Part shown: positions 52,424 through 60,982 of the stretch, one piece after another
Layout of the letters: every line of letters begins with the position of its first letter
Numbering within the stretch: the stretch's first letter is position 1
DNA from: CAYYFX01 sp964571855
GTDB lineage: Bacteria; ARS69
Direction of reading: 5' to 3'
Length of the DNA: 64,000 nt
Assembly (NCBI GenBank): GCA_964571855.1
Contig: CAZNDO010000004.1
Coordinates: 133,482 to 197,481, forward strand
Made by a program: the position numbers and the translations under genes
Notes under the pieces: model-generated
What the model saw: only the letters and a program-made list of their open reading frames with translations
Databases searched by the model: none
What the model was told of the DNA's origin: nothing

Positions 52424-52995
52424 GACGGGCTCCCCTTCGTCTCCGTGACCTTCCGCACCCGGGCCTGGATGTCGGCGATCGAACCCTCGCCGGCCACCGG
52501 CCGCAGGTTCCCGCGCTCCCGGTAGTACGCCACCAGGGGCGAGGTCTGCTCCTCGTACACCCGCAGCCGGTTCCGCACCGTGGCCGCGCCGTCGTCCGTC
52601 CGATCCTCCGCGCGCGCCCGCGCGGCGATCCGATCCACCAGCACGCGCTCCGACACCTCCAGCTCGATCACGCCGCCGAGTGCCAACCCCATCTCGTGCA
52701 GGAGCTCGGTCAACGCCTCCGCCTGGTGGATGTTCCGCGGATACCCGTCCAGGATGGCGCCGCGGGCCGCCGGCCCCTCGAGCGCCTCCCGCACGAGGCC
52801 CAGGAGGAGGGGATCCGGCACCAGCTCGCCCTTCTCCATGAACCCGCGGGCCTTCGCCCCCAGCTCGGTTCCCTCCGCGACCGCCCTCCGCAGGAGTTCC
52901 CCCGTGGACACGTGCGGTACCCGGAGGTGCTCCGCGAGGAGCTTCGCCTGGGTGCCCTTCCCGGCTCCCGGCGGTCCGAGGAAGATCCAGATCAC
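52420..52995 (-). CDS. adk: Adenylate kinase, short (LID-less) form
   Basis: A 191-aa enzyme converting ATP + AMP to 2 ADP. P-loop GPPGAGKGTQ (7-16), VSTGELLR, LDGYPRN and the arginines RTDDGAATVRNRL are intact. The ~30-residue LID insert with zinc cysteines seen in long forms is absent; the chain runs from RIAARARAED straight to the Arg-rich helix. Between secY and map, 1 nt after secY. Confidence 0.96.
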   Translation of the reverse strand: MIWIFLGPPGAGKGTQAKLLAEHLRVPHVSTGELLRRAVAEGTELGAKARGFMEKGELVPDPLLLGLVREALEGPAARGAILDGYPRNIHQAEALTELLHEMGLALGGVIELEVSERVLVDRIAARARAEDRTDDGAATVRNRLRVYEEQTSPLVAYYRERGNLRPVAGEGSIADIQARVRKVTETKGSPS

Positions 52996-52996
52996 G

Positions 52997-54310
52997 CTAC
53001 CTCCGGCCGCGCAGGCGCCCCTTCTTCAGGAACCCGTCGTAGTGGCGCATGAGCAGGTGGCTCTCGATCTGCTGCAGCGTGTCGAGCGCCACGCCCACGA
53101 CGATCAGCAGTCCCGTGCCGCCGAAGAAGAACGGGACGGCCAGCTCGTTGATCAGCACGAACGGCAGGATGGCGATCAGCGCCAGGAAGATGGCCCCCGG
53201 CAGCGTGATGTGCGTCAGGATGCGGTCGATGTACTCCGCCGTGCGCTTGCCCGGGCGGATGCCCGGGATGAACCCGCCGTGCTTCTTCATGTTGTCCGCG
53301 AGATCCGTCGGGTTGAACATGATCGCCGTGTAGAAGTAGGCGAAGAAGATGATGATCCCGCCGTACAGCAGGCTGTGCAGCAGCGTCCCGAAGCGGAGGT
53401 TCGCCGCGATGCCCTGGATCAGCTCGCTGTTCGGGAAGTACAGCGCCAGCGTGCTCGGGAACATGATGAAGGACTGCGCGAAGATGATGGGGATCACGCC
53501 GGCGGTGTTCACGCGGAGCGGGATGTGCGTGTTCTGCCCGCCGTAGACCTTGCGGCCCACCACGCGGCGCGCGTACTGCACCGGGATCCGGCGCTGCCCC
53601 TGCGTCACCAGGATGACGGAGGCCGTCACCAGCACCATCGCCGCCAGCACGATGAGCAGCGTGAAGACGTTCATGCCGCCCGACGACACGGCCCGGAACG
53701 TGTTCAGCGCGTCCGCCGGGTATTCCGCCACGATCCCGATGAAGATGATCAGCGAGATCCCGTTCCCGATGCCCCGCTCCGTGATCTGCTCGCCCAGCCA
53801 CATGGTGAACACGGTGCCGGCGATGAGCGTGATCACGGTGGTGACCTCGAACATCACGCCCGGATTCGGGACCACGGGCATCCCGGACGGCGCCACCAGC
53901 CCCTCCAGGAACTTGGCCACGCCGAGGCCCTGGATGAAGCCCAGCAGCACCGTGCCGTAGCGCGTGTACTGGTTGATCTTCCGGCGGCCCGGCTCCCCCT
54001 CCTTCTGCAGCTTCTCGAAGTACGGGACGACCGCGGTGAGCATCTGGATGATGATGGACGCGGAGATGTACGGCATGATGCCGAGGGCGAAGATGGTGGC
54101 CTTCTCCAGGTTGCCGCCCACGAACATGTCGTACAGCCCGAACAGCGAGTCCCGCTGGGCGGCGAAGAAGCCGCCGAGCGCCTGGCCGTCGATCCCCGCC
54201 GTGGGCACGTGCCCGCCCAGCCGGTAGATGCACAGCATCCCCAGCGTGAACAGGATCCGCCGCTTGAGCTCCGGGATCCGGAAGATGGCGGCGATCTTCT
54301 CGAAGAACAT
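52997..54310 (-). CDS. secY: Protein translocase subunit SecY
   Basis: A 437-aa, ten-helix channel protein of the Sec system. RILFTLGMLCIYRLGGHVP at the N-terminus, the plug region, QRRIPVQYARRVVG (ribosome/SecA-binding loop) and ADNMKKHGGFIPGIRPGKRT are typical. It abuts rplO with no gap. SecE and SecG are elsewhere. Confidence 0.97.
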   Translation of the reverse strand: MFFEKIAAIFRIPELKRRILFTLGMLCIYRLGGHVPTAGIDGQALGGFFAAQRDSLFGLYDMFVGGNLEKATIFALGIMPYISASIIIQMLTAVVPYFEKLQKEGEPGRRKINQYTRYGTVLLGFIQGLGVAKFLEGLVAPSGMPVVPNPGVMFEVTTVITLIAGTVFTMWLGEQITERGIGNGISLIIFIGIVAEYPADALNTFRAVSSGGMNVFTLLIVLAAMVLVTASVILVTQGQRRIPVQYARRVVGRKVYGGQNTHIPLRVNTAGVIPIIFAQSFIMFPSTLALYFPNSELIQGIAANLRFGTLLHSLLYGGIIIFFAYFYTAIMFNPTDLADNMKKHGGFIPGIRPGKRTAEYIDRILTHITLPGAIFLALIAILPFVLINELAVPFFFGGTGLLIVVGVALDTLQQIESHLLMRHYDGFLKKGRLRGRR

Positions 54311-54796
54311 CTACTTCCCGTCCTCGCCCTTCCGGGCATCCGGGGCGTCCCACGCCAGGATCTCCACGCTGCCGCCGGCGGCCTCGATCTTCTTCCGGGC
54401 CGACTCGCTGACCGCGTGCACGCGGACCTTGAACGCCGCGCCGATCTCGCCCTCGCCGAGGACCTTCACCCGGGGCAGGCGGCCGGACACCACGCCCTTC
54501 TCCTTCAGGTAGTCGGCGTCGATGACCGCGGACGCCTCGAAGCGCCCGAAGTCCGCCAGGTTCACCACCTGGTACGCCACGCGGTTCGGGCTCTTGAAGC
54601 CGCGCTTCGGGATGCGCCGGTACAGCGGCATCTGCCCGCCCTCGAACCACGGGGCGGCGCCGCCGCCGGACCGCGAGCTGTGGCCCTTCATGCCGCGGGT
54701 GGCGGTCTTGCCGTGCCCGGAGCCGATGCCGCGGCCCACGCGCTTCCGCTTGCGACGGGCCCCCTCGGCCGGCTTCAGGTTGTTGAGCGTGAACAT
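54311..54796 (-). CDS. rplO: 50S ribosomal protein L15
   Basis: A 161-aa protein: LNNLKPAEGARRKRKRVGRG, GSGHGKTATRGMKGHSSRSG, and FEGGQMPLYRRIPKRGF. The C-terminal 15 residues (DARKGEDGK) extend slightly beyond the usual end. Confidence 0.97.
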   Translation of the reverse strand: MFTLNNLKPAEGARRKRKRVGRGIGSGHGKTATRGMKGHSSRSGGGAAPWFEGGQMPLYRRIPKRGFKSPNRVAYQVVNLADFGRFEASAVIDADYLKEKGVVSGRLPRVKVLGEGEIGAAFKVRVHAVSESARKKIEAAGGSVEILAWDAPDARKGEDGK

Positions 54797-54828
54797 CGTT
54801 CTCTCCCCCGACCGTCCCGCGGACGGAA

Positions 54829-55017
54829 TCAGCCCTCGATCTCTTCCACGCGCACGAGATGCCGCACCGCGTCGATCATGCCGCGGGTGGACGGCGAGTC
54901 CTGCACTTCCACCGGGCGGTTCAACCGCCGGATCCCCAGCGACCGCAGCGTGTCCCGCTGGTACTGCTGGCGGCTGATCGTGCTGCGCACCTGGGTGACC
55001 CTCAGACGCTTGCTCAT
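54829..55017 (-). CDS. rpmD: 50S ribosomal protein L30
   Basis: A 62-aa protein with LRVTQVRSTISR and LGIRRLNRPVEVQDSPSTRGM. The ATG at 55017 overlaps the rpsE stop (ATGA). Standard spc operon position. Confidence 0.96.
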   Translation of the reverse strand: MSKRLRVTQVRSTISRQQYQRDTLRSLGIRRLNRPVEVQDSPSTRGMIDAVRHLVRVEEIEG

Positions 55018-55655
55018 GCGCCGGCCTCTTCCTCGTCGCGGCCCATGAGGTACGACACCGCGATCCCGCGGCGCCGCGCCACGTCCTGGACCGTCTGCAG
55101 CCCCTTCAGCGCCTGGATGGTGGCCTTCACCACGTTGTGCGAGTTGCTCGTCCCCAGGCACTTCGTCAGCACGTCCTTGTAGCCCGCGCACTCCAGGATG
55201 GGCCGCACCGCGCCGCCGGCGATCACGCCGGTGCCCGGGCTGGCCGGCATCAGCAGCACGCGCCCCGCGCCCGCGCGGCCCAGGACCCGGTGCGGGACCG
55301 TGTCGTGGATCATCGCCACGCGGAACATGTTCTTCTTCGCGTTCTCGGTGGCCTTGCGCACGGCCTCCGAGACCTCGTTCGCCTTGCCGAGCCCGGCGCC
55401 GACGCGACCCTTCTCGTCGCCGATGGCCACCAGCGCGTTGAAGCTGAACCGGCGCCCGCCCTTCACCACCTTGGCGACGCGGTTGATCCCGATCAGCTTC
55501 TCGGTGAACTCCTTCTTCTCCTCCTGGCGCTCCCGGCGCGGTCCGCGTCCGCCGCCCTTGCCGCCGCGCCCGCCGCGCTGGCCCCGGCCGCCGCGTCCGC
55601 CGCGATCGTCACGCTCCGAGGTGCCGCCCTGCACTCCGACGTCGGTGGCGCTCAA
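55014..55655 (-). CDS. rpsE: 30S ribosomal protein S5 with Arg/Gly-rich N-terminal extension
   Basis: A 213-aa S5, about 45 residues longer than usual at the N-terminus. The extension is rich in Gly and Arg (RGGRGG-type repeats). The conserved core begins near residue 49 (EFTEKLIGINRVAKVVKGGRR). The gene starts at TTG (55655), overlapping the rplR stop as TTGA; no ATG is available before the core. S5 shapes decoding accuracy; the RGG-type tail probably adds RNA contact. Confidence 0.93.
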   Translation of the reverse strand: MSATDVGVQGGTSERDDRGGRGGRGQRGGRGGKGGGRGPRRERQEEKKEFTEKLIGINRVAKVVKGGRRFSFNALVAIGDEKGRVGAGLGKANEVSEAVRKATENAKKNMFRVAMIHDTVPHRVLGRAGAGRVLLMPASPGTGVIAGGAVRPILECAGYKDVLTKCLGTSNSHNVVKATIQALKGLQTVQDVARRRGIAVSYLMGRDEEEAGA

Positions 55656-56026
55656 AAGTCCAGGCCTCCCTTCCGGGCCGCGTCCGCGACCGCCTTCACG
55701 CGGCCGTGGTACAGCCGGCCGCCGCGATCGAACGCGACCTTCGTGATTCCGAGCTCCTTCGCGCGGCGGGCGACCTCCGTCCCCACCGCGATGGAGCGGC
55801 GCATCTTCGCGGAGCCCTCGCCGGACGCCGGCGCCAGCCCCTTGGACGTGCTGGACACCTGCACCAGCGTGCGCCCGCTGACGTCGTCCACGACGACCGC
55901 GCGCACGTGCGCCAGGCTCCGTTGCACCGTGAGCCGCGGGCGCTCCGCCGTGCCGCGGAGCTTCGTGCGCACGCGACGGTGCCGCTTCGCGAGCCCCTCC
56001 CGCTTCCTCTGCGACTTCTCCTTCAT
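55652..56026 (-). CDS. rplR: 50S ribosomal protein L18
   Basis: A 124-aa 5S rRNA-binding protein. RLTVQRSLAHVRAVVVDD and KVAFDRGGRLYHGRVKAVADAAR are diagnostic. Overlaps rpsE by 4 nt. Confidence 0.97.
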   Translation of the reverse strand: MKEKSQRKREGLAKRHRRVRTKLRGTAERPRLTVQRSLAHVRAVVVDDVSGRTLVQVSSTSKGLAPASGEGSAKMRRSIAVGTEVARRAKELGITKVAFDRGGRLYHGRVKAVADAARKGGLDF

Positions 56027-56045
56027 GGCGAAAGCTCCCGTCCGC

Positions 56046-56579
56046 TTAACCGGCCGCGGTCTTCCCGGCCTTGCGCCGGATGACCTCGCCCACGTACTTG
56101 ATGCCCTTGCCCTTGTAGGGCTCGGGGGGACGCAGGCCGCGGATGTCCGCCGCCACCTGTCCCACGACCTGCTTGTCGCACCCCTTCACCACGATGCGCG
56201 TCTGGTCCGGGACCTCGAACGAGATGCCGGCCGGCGGATCGATCAGGTGCGGGTGCGAGTGCCCGATGTTGAGCTGCAGCTTCTTGCCCTTCAGCTCCGC
56301 CCGGTACCCGACGCCCACGATGTCCAGCGCCTTGGAGTAGCCCTTGGACACGCCCACCACGGTGGAGTTCACCAGCGTGCGGGCCAGCCCGTGCGCCGGA
56401 TCGTGCTCCACCGAGTCGATCGCGAGCTTCACGACGGACCCGTCCACCGCCGCCCGGACGCCTTCCGGCAGCGTGACCGAGAGCTCGCCCAGCGGGCCCT
56501 TCGCCCGGAACACGCGCTGGTCCACGGCGACGGTGACGCCGGACGGCACGGGGACGGGCAGTTTTCCGATTCGCGACAT
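56046..56579 (-). CDS. rplF: 50S ribosomal protein L6
   Basis: A 177-aa two-domain protein near the factor-binding site. MSRIGKLPVPVPSGV at the start and LRPPEPYKGKGIKYVGEVIRRK near the C-terminus are the classic signatures. Confidence 0.97.
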   Translation of the reverse strand: MSRIGKLPVPVPSGVTVAVDQRVFRAKGPLGELSVTLPEGVRAAVDGSVVKLAIDSVEHDPAHGLARTLVNSTVVGVSKGYSKALDIVGVGYRAELKGKKLQLNIGHSHPHLIDPPAGISFEVPDQTRIVVKGCDKQVVGQVAADIRGLRPPEPYKGKGIKYVGEVIRRKAGKTAAG

Positions 56580-56593
56580 GGAAGCCTCCCGTC

Positions 56594-56992
56594 CTACCAG
56601 ACCGAGCAGAGGATCTCGCCGCCCACCCCGACCGCCTTCGCCTCGCGGCCCGACAGGACCCCGCGCGAGGTGGAGAGGATGGACACGCCCATCCCGCCGA
56701 AGACGCGCGGGATGCCGTCCGCACCGCAGTAGCGGCGCAGCCCCGGCTTCGAGACCCGCTCGATCCCGTTGATCACCGGCTCCTCGTCCGGCGTGTACTT
56801 GAGGTAGATCCGGATCGTGCCCTGCGGGCCGTCCTCCACGAACTTGTAGTTCGCGATGAACCGCTCCTTGAGCAGGATGCGCGCGATCTCCAGCTTCAGC
56901 TTGGACGCCGGCACGTCGACCCGCTTGTGGCGGCCCTGGGCGGCGTTCCGGATCCGAGTCAGCATGTCCGCGATCGGATCGGTCATCGACAT
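56594..56992 (-). CDS. rpsH: 30S ribosomal protein S8
   Basis: A 132-aa assembly protein: DPIADMLTRIRNA, and the C-terminal SILSTSRGVLSGREAKAVGVGG with the family STS/GGE pattern. In E. coli S8 is the spc operon repressor. Confidence 0.97.
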   Translation of the reverse strand: MSMTDPIADMLTRIRNAAQGRHKRVDVPASKLKLEIARILLKERFIANYKFVEDGPQGTIRIYLKYTPDEEPVINGIERVSKPGLRRYCGADGIPRVFGGMGVSILSTSRGVLSGREAKAVGVGGEILCSVW

Positions 56993-57095
56993 TCTCGACA
57001 GCTCCTTCCGGCCGAAGGTCTCGCGCCGCCCGGGTTCCCCGGACGTGCGACTCGACGGCTCGAATTCCCCGGGCGACCGGCCGGTCGCCCGGCGG

Positions 57096-57281
57096 CTACC
57101 AGCTCGCCTTCACGACTCCCGGAACCTGCCCCATGAGCGCGAGCTCGCGGAAGCAGATCCGGCACATGGCGAAATCCCGCATGTACGCGCGCGGCCGGCC
57201 GCAACGCCGGCAGCGGTGGTACTTGCGGACCTTGAACTTCGGCGTCCGCCTCGACTTCTGGATCAGCGACTTCTTCGCCAA
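57096..57281 (-). CDS. rpsN: 30S ribosomal protein S14, zinc (type Z) form
   Basis: A 61-aa short S14 with all four zinc cysteines (Cys24, Cys27, Cys40, Cys43: CRRCGRPRAYMRDFAMCRIC). MAKKSLIQKSRR at the start. Gaps of about 100 nt (to rpsH) and 84 nt (to rplE) flank it. Confidence 0.97.
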   Translation of the reverse strand: MAKKSLIQKSRRTPKFKVRKYHRCRRCGRPRAYMRDFAMCRICFRELALMGQVPGVVKASW

Positions 57282-57365
57282 GGACTTCCTCTCGGTTTCT
57301 CCGGACCCGCCTCCCGCGGCGCCCGGTTCCTGCGAACCCCGCTCCCGGGGCCGCCGTCCCCCCGC

Positions 57366-57911
57366 CTAGTTCCGGCGGAACGGGAACTCCAGCAGCCTCA
57401 GCAGCTCGAGACCCTCCTCGTCCGTCCGCGCGCTCGTGACCAGCGTGATGTTCATCCCGCGGATCTTCGCGACCTTGTCGATGTCGATCTCCGGGAACAC
57501 GATCTGCTCGCGGATCCCGATCGTGTAGTTCCCGCGGCCGTCGAAGCAGTTCGGCGGCATCCCGCGGAAGTCGCGGATCTGCGGCAGCGTGGTGTTGATC
57601 AGCCGGTCGTAGAACTCCCACATCCGCGAGCTCCGCAGCGTGACCATCACGCCGACCGGCATGCCCTCGCGCAGCTTGAAGTTCGCGATGGACTTGCGGG
57701 CGCGGCGGATGGACGGGTGCTGCCCCGTGATGTTCCGCAGCGTCTGCACGGCATCCTCGAGGAGGTTGGGGCTCTGCTGCGCCTCGCCCACCCCGATGTT
57801 CAGCGTGATCTTCTCCAGCTTCGGCGCCTGCATGACGTTCGCGTAGGCGAACCTCTTCACCAGCGCCGGCCGGACCTCCTTGTCGTACCGTTCCTTGAGT
57901 CTCGCGTTCAT
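57366..57911 (-). CDS. rplE: 50S ribosomal protein L5
   Basis: A 181-aa 5S rRNA-binding protein: KLEKITLNIGVGEAQQ, RKSIANFKLREGMPVGVMVTLR, FPEIDIDKVAKIRGMNITLVTSA. Confidence 0.97.
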   Translation of the reverse strand: MNARLKERYDKEVRPALVKRFAYANVMQAPKLEKITLNIGVGEAQQSPNLLEDAVQTLRNITGQHPSIRRARKSIANFKLREGMPVGVMVTLRSSRMWEFYDRLINTTLPQIRDFRGMPPNCFDGRGNYTIGIREQIVFPEIDIDKVAKIRGMNITLVTSARTDEEGLELLRLLEFPFRRN

Positions 57912-57912
57912 C

Positions 57913-58233
57913 TCAGGCCTCGTTGTCCGGGAGCGCTTCGCCGCTCCTGCGGGCCACGCGCTGCCGCTTGCCGTCCTGCAGCACGTGGTGCCCCACGCGC
58001 GTGGGCTTCCCGTCGGAAGGGTCCACCACCATCACGTTCGAGACGTGGATGGGCGCCTCCCGCTCCAGGATCCCGCCCTGCTGGCCGGGCCGGGCGCGGG
58101 TGTGGCGCTTCACGAAGTTCACGCCCTCGACGAGGACTCGCTGCTTGTCGGGGAAGACCGCCAGCACCTTCCCCTTCTTGCCCTTGTCGTCGCCGGAGAC
58201 GACCACCACCTGGTCGAAGCGTCGGATCTTCAT
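57913..58233 (-). CDS. rplX: 50S ribosomal protein L24
   Basis: A 106-aa KOW-domain protein initiating 50S assembly: VVVVSGDDKGKKGKVLAVFP, VEGVNFVKRHTRA. Starts two nt before rplE's reading frame begins (1-nt gap). Confidence 0.97.
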   Translation of the reverse strand: MKIRRFDQVVVVSGDDKGKKGKVLAVFPDKQRVLVEGVNFVKRHTRARPGQQGGILEREAPIHVSNVMVVDPSDGKPTRVGHHVLQDGKRQRVARRSGEALPDNEA

Positions 58234-58242
58234 CGCGTTCTC

Positions 58243-58611
58243 CTAGACCACTTCCGGGGCGAGGGAGACGATCTTCATGAACTGCCGCTCGCGCAGTTCG
58301 CGCGCCACCGGCCCGAAGATGCGCGTCCCGCGCGGCTCCTTCTGGTCGTTCACCAGCACGGCGGCGTTCTCGTCGAAGCGGATGTACGAGCCGTCCTGGC
58401 GGCGGATCTCCTTCTTCGTCCGCACGACCACGGCCTTCACCACGTCCCCCTTCTTCACGCCGCTGCCGGGGATGGCGTCCTTCACGGCGAGCACGACCAT
58501 GTCCCCGATCGACGCGTAGCGCCGCCGCGTGCCGCCGAGCACGCGGATGACCAGACCGCTCTTCGCGCCGGAGTTGTCGGCGACCTCAACCACGGTTTCC
58601 TGCATCACCAT
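58243..58611 (-). CDS. rplN: 50S ribosomal protein L14
   Basis: A 122-aa protein: VEVADNSGAKSGLVIRVLGG, VKKGDVVKAVVVRTKKE, RGTRIFGPVARELRERQFMKI. The start at 58611 aligns with the family N-terminus; a second ATG lies two codons in. Confidence 0.97.
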   Translation of the reverse strand: MVMQETVVEVADNSGAKSGLVIRVLGGTRRRYASIGDMVVLAVKDAIPGSGVKKGDVVKAVVVRTKKEIRRQDGSYIRFDENAAVLVNDQKEPRGTRIFGPVARELRERQFMKIVSLAPEVV

Positions 58612-58630
58612 GACGCCAGCCCCTTCCGGC

Positions 58631-58891
58631 TCAGCCCGCCTTGCGGACCGTCTCCACGAACCGCCAGCGCTTCCGCTTGGACAGCGGGCGGGTCTCCACG
58701 ATGCGCACGACGTCCCCCACGGCACACTCGTTCTTCTCGTCGTGGGCCATGAACTTCTGCGTGCGGTTCACGATCTTGCCGTACCTCGGATGGGCCACGC
58801 GCGTGCGGACCGCCACGACGATGGTCTTGTCGGCGCCCGACGTGACGACCTCGCCCACCCGCGTCTTCCGCATCCCTCTGGGATTGTCCAT
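58631..58891 (-). CDS. rpsQ: 30S ribosomal protein S17
   Basis: An 86-aa OB-fold protein: RVGEVVTSGADKTIVVAV, HDEKNECAVGDVVRIVETRPLSKRKRW. Confidence 0.97.
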   Translation of the reverse strand: MDNPRGMRKTRVGEVVTSGADKTIVVAVRTRVAHPRYGKIVNRTQKFMAHDEKNECAVGDVVRIVETRPLSKRKRWRFVETVRKAG

Positions 58892-58915
58892 GCTCGGTCC
58901 CTTCCCCGTTCCGGG

Positions 58916-59128
58916 CTACGCGGCGTCCGCGGCCTGGGCCCCGGACTCCTTCTCGCGGATCAGCGTCTTCACGCGCGCGATGTCCTTGCGCACCTTCCGG
59001 ATCCGGAGCGGATCGTCCAGGGGCTGCGTCTGCAGCCGGAACCGGAGGTTGAACTGGTCCTCCAGGAGCTGCTCGAGCCGTGCCTTCAGCTCGTCCAGCG
59101 TCATGGCCCTCAGCTGATCGATCTTCAT
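58916..59128 (-). CDS. rpmC: 50S ribosomal protein L29
   Basis: A 70-aa two-helix protein near the exit tunnel: MTLDELKARLEQLLEDQFNLR, IRKVRKDIARVKTLIRE. The C-terminus is Ala/Gln-rich. Confidence 0.96.
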   Translation of the reverse strand: MKIDQLRAMTLDELKARLEQLLEDQFNLRFRLQTQPLDDPLRIRKVRKDIARVKTLIREKESGAQAADAA

Positions 59129-59131
59129 GCC

Positions 59132-59554
59132 CTAGCGCTCCATGATCTCGCCGCGCCGGATGAAGCGCGTGCGAATGGGAAGCTTGTGACGCGCGAGGTC
59201 CAGCGCATCGCGCGCGAGCTCCGGGGTCACGCCCTCGAGCTCGAAGAGGATCCGACCCGGCCGGACCACCGCCACCCAGTACTCGGGCGCCCCCTTCCCC
59301 TTCCCCATTCGGGTCTCCTGCGGCTTCTTCGTGATGGGCTTGTCGGGGAACATCCGGATCCAGATCTTGCCGCCGCGCTTCACGTGGCGGGTGAGCGCCA
59401 CGCGCGCGGCCTCGATCTGCCGGCTGGTGATGCGGCCCGGCTCCAGCGCCTGGAGGCCGTACTCCCCGAATGCCACCGTGGAGCCGCGGTACGCGGCGCC
59501 GCGGATGCGGCCCTTCATCATCTTCCGGTGCTTGCTGCGCTTCGGCATCAACAT
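59132..59554 (-). CDS. rplP: 50S ribosomal protein L16
   Basis: A 140-aa protein: MLMPKRSKHRKMMKGR, FGEYGLQALEPGRITSRQIE, RMFPDKPITKKPQETRMGKGKG. L16 contacts the A-site tRNA. Starts 2 nt after rpsC. Confidence 0.97.
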   Translation of the reverse strand: MLMPKRSKHRKMMKGRIRGAAYRGSTVAFGEYGLQALEPGRITSRQIEAARVALTRHVKRGGKIWIRMFPDKPITKKPQETRMGKGKGAPEYWVAVVRPGRILFELEGVTPELARDALDLARHKLPIRTRFIRRGEIMER

Positions 59555-59556
59555 GG

Positions 59557-60255
59557 TCAGGCCGCTCCCCCGCCGGTGGGCCGGCTGCCGGGCATGGCCG
59601 CCATGGCGTGGTCCTTCTCCGTGCCGGGCCGGCCGAGCACCTCGCCCTTGAACACCCACACCTTCACGCCGATGGCGCCGTAGGTGGTCCGGCAGGTGAC
59701 CCGCGCGAAGTCGATGTCCGCGCGCAGCGTGTGCAGCGGCACGCGCCCCTCGCGGTAGCTCTCGCGTCGCGCCATCTCGGCGCCGCCGAGGCGGCCGGAG
59801 CACTCCACGCGGATGCCGAGGGCGCCGCGGCGCATGGCCGACGTGAGCGCCTTCTTCATCGCCCGCCGGAAGCCCACGCGCTGCGCGAGCTGCCGGGAGA
59901 TGTGCTCGCCGACGAGGCGCGCGTCCACCTCGGGCTTGTCCACCTCGCGGATCTCGATGTAGACGTCCCGCCCGGTGACCTGGGCCAGCTCGTCGCGGAT
60001 CTGGTCCACCTGCTGCCCCTTGCGGCCGATCACGATGCCGGGGCGCGCGGTGTGGATCTCGATGGTGACCTTCTTGGCCTTCCGCTCGATGACCACCTTC
60101 GAGACGCCGGCCTGCGACAGGCGGCGCTCGATGTAGCGGCGGATCATGAGATCCTCCTCCAGGAGGTTCGCGTAGTCGTGCCCCGCGAACCAGCGGGAGT
60201 CCCAGGTCTTCACGATCCCGAGCCTGAGCCCGACGGGATGGGTTTTCTGTCCCAT
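59557..60255 (-). CDS. rpsC: 30S ribosomal protein S3
   Basis: A 232-aa protein with a KH-2 domain (VVIERKAKKVTIEIHTARPGIVIGRKGQ) and the S3 C-terminal domain (GVRVECSGRLGGAEMARRE). Part of the mRNA entry helicase site. Confidence 0.97.
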   Translation of the reverse strand: MGQKTHPVGLRLGIVKTWDSRWFAGHDYANLLEEDLMIRRYIERRLSQAGVSKVVIERKAKKVTIEIHTARPGIVIGRKGQQVDQIRDELAQVTGRDVYIEIREVDKPEVDARLVGEHISRQLAQRVGFRRAMKKALTSAMRRGALGIRVECSGRLGGAEMARRESYREGRVPLHTLRADIDFARVTCRTTYGAIGVKVWVFKGEVLGRPGTEKDHAMAAMPGSRPTGGGAA

Positions 60256-60272
60256 GCTTCCTCCTCGACCGG

Positions 60273-60662
60273 TCAGGCCGTCGCCGGGCGCGGCGCCTTG
60301 CGCTTGCTGCCCAGGACGATCGTGAGGTGACTGGTGCGCTTCCGGATGCGGTTCGCACGGCCCTGCGGGCGCGGACGGAACCGCTTCATCACCGGGCCGC
60401 CGTCCACGAACGCGGTCTTCACGTACAGCTCGTCCACGCTGACCCGGGGGGCGGCCTGCGCCTCCTCCTCGTCCCCCGTGAACAGCGCGTTCGCGACCGC
60501 GGACCGCAGCAGCTTCTCCACCATGGGCGACGCCTTCTTGCGCGTGCCCTGCAGGATCACGAGCGCGTCCTCCACGCTCCTCCCGCGGATGAGATCCACC
60601 ACCAGCCGCGCCTTCCGCGCGCTGATCCGGACGAACCTGGCCTTCGCCGTGGCCTGAATCAT
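60273..60662 (-). CDS. rplV: 50S ribosomal protein L22
   Basis: A 129-aa tunnel-lining protein: VRISARKARLVVDLIRGR, VDGGPVMKRFRPRPQGRANRIRKRTSH. A short acidic insert (GDEEEAQ) replaces the usual loop before the beta hairpin. Confidence 0.97.
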   Translation of the reverse strand: MIQATAKARFVRISARKARLVVDLIRGRSVEDALVILQGTRKKASPMVEKLLRSAVANALFTGDEEEAQAAPRVSVDELYVKTAFVDGGPVMKRFRPRPQGRANRIRKRTSHLTIVLGSKRKAPRPATA

Positions 60663-60675
60663 GACGCCCCCCCGC

Positions 60676-60981
60676 CTACGGCTTCTTCGGCGGCGCCTTG
60701 GGAGCCGCCGCGGCCTTGTCGGCCTTGCCCGAGTGACCGCGGAACGTGCGCGTGGGGGCGAACTCGCCCAGCTTGTGCCCCACCATGTTCTCGGTCACGT
60801 AGATCGGAATGAACTTGTTCCCGTTGTGCACCGCGAGCGTGTGCCCCACGAACTCCGGGGTCACGGTGGAGCGGCGCGCCCAGGTCTTGATGACGCGCTT
60901 GTCCCCCGAGCGGTTCATCCCCTCGATGCGCTTCAGGAGGCTGTCCACCACGTAGGGACCCTTCTTCAACGACCGGGACAT
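60676..60981 (-). CDS. rpsS: 30S ribosomal protein S19
   Basis: A 101-aa head protein: SRSLKKGPYVVDSLLKRI, IKTWARRSTVTPEFVGHT, HKLGEFAPTRTFRGHSG. It has an Ala/Lys-rich C-terminal tail. Confidence 0.97.
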   Translation of the reverse strand: MSRSLKKGPYVVDSLLKRIEGMNRSGDKRVIKTWARRSTVTPEFVGHTLAVHNGNKFIPIYVTENMVGHKLGEFAPTRTFRGHSGKADKAAAAPKAPPKKP

Positions 60982-60982
60982 C

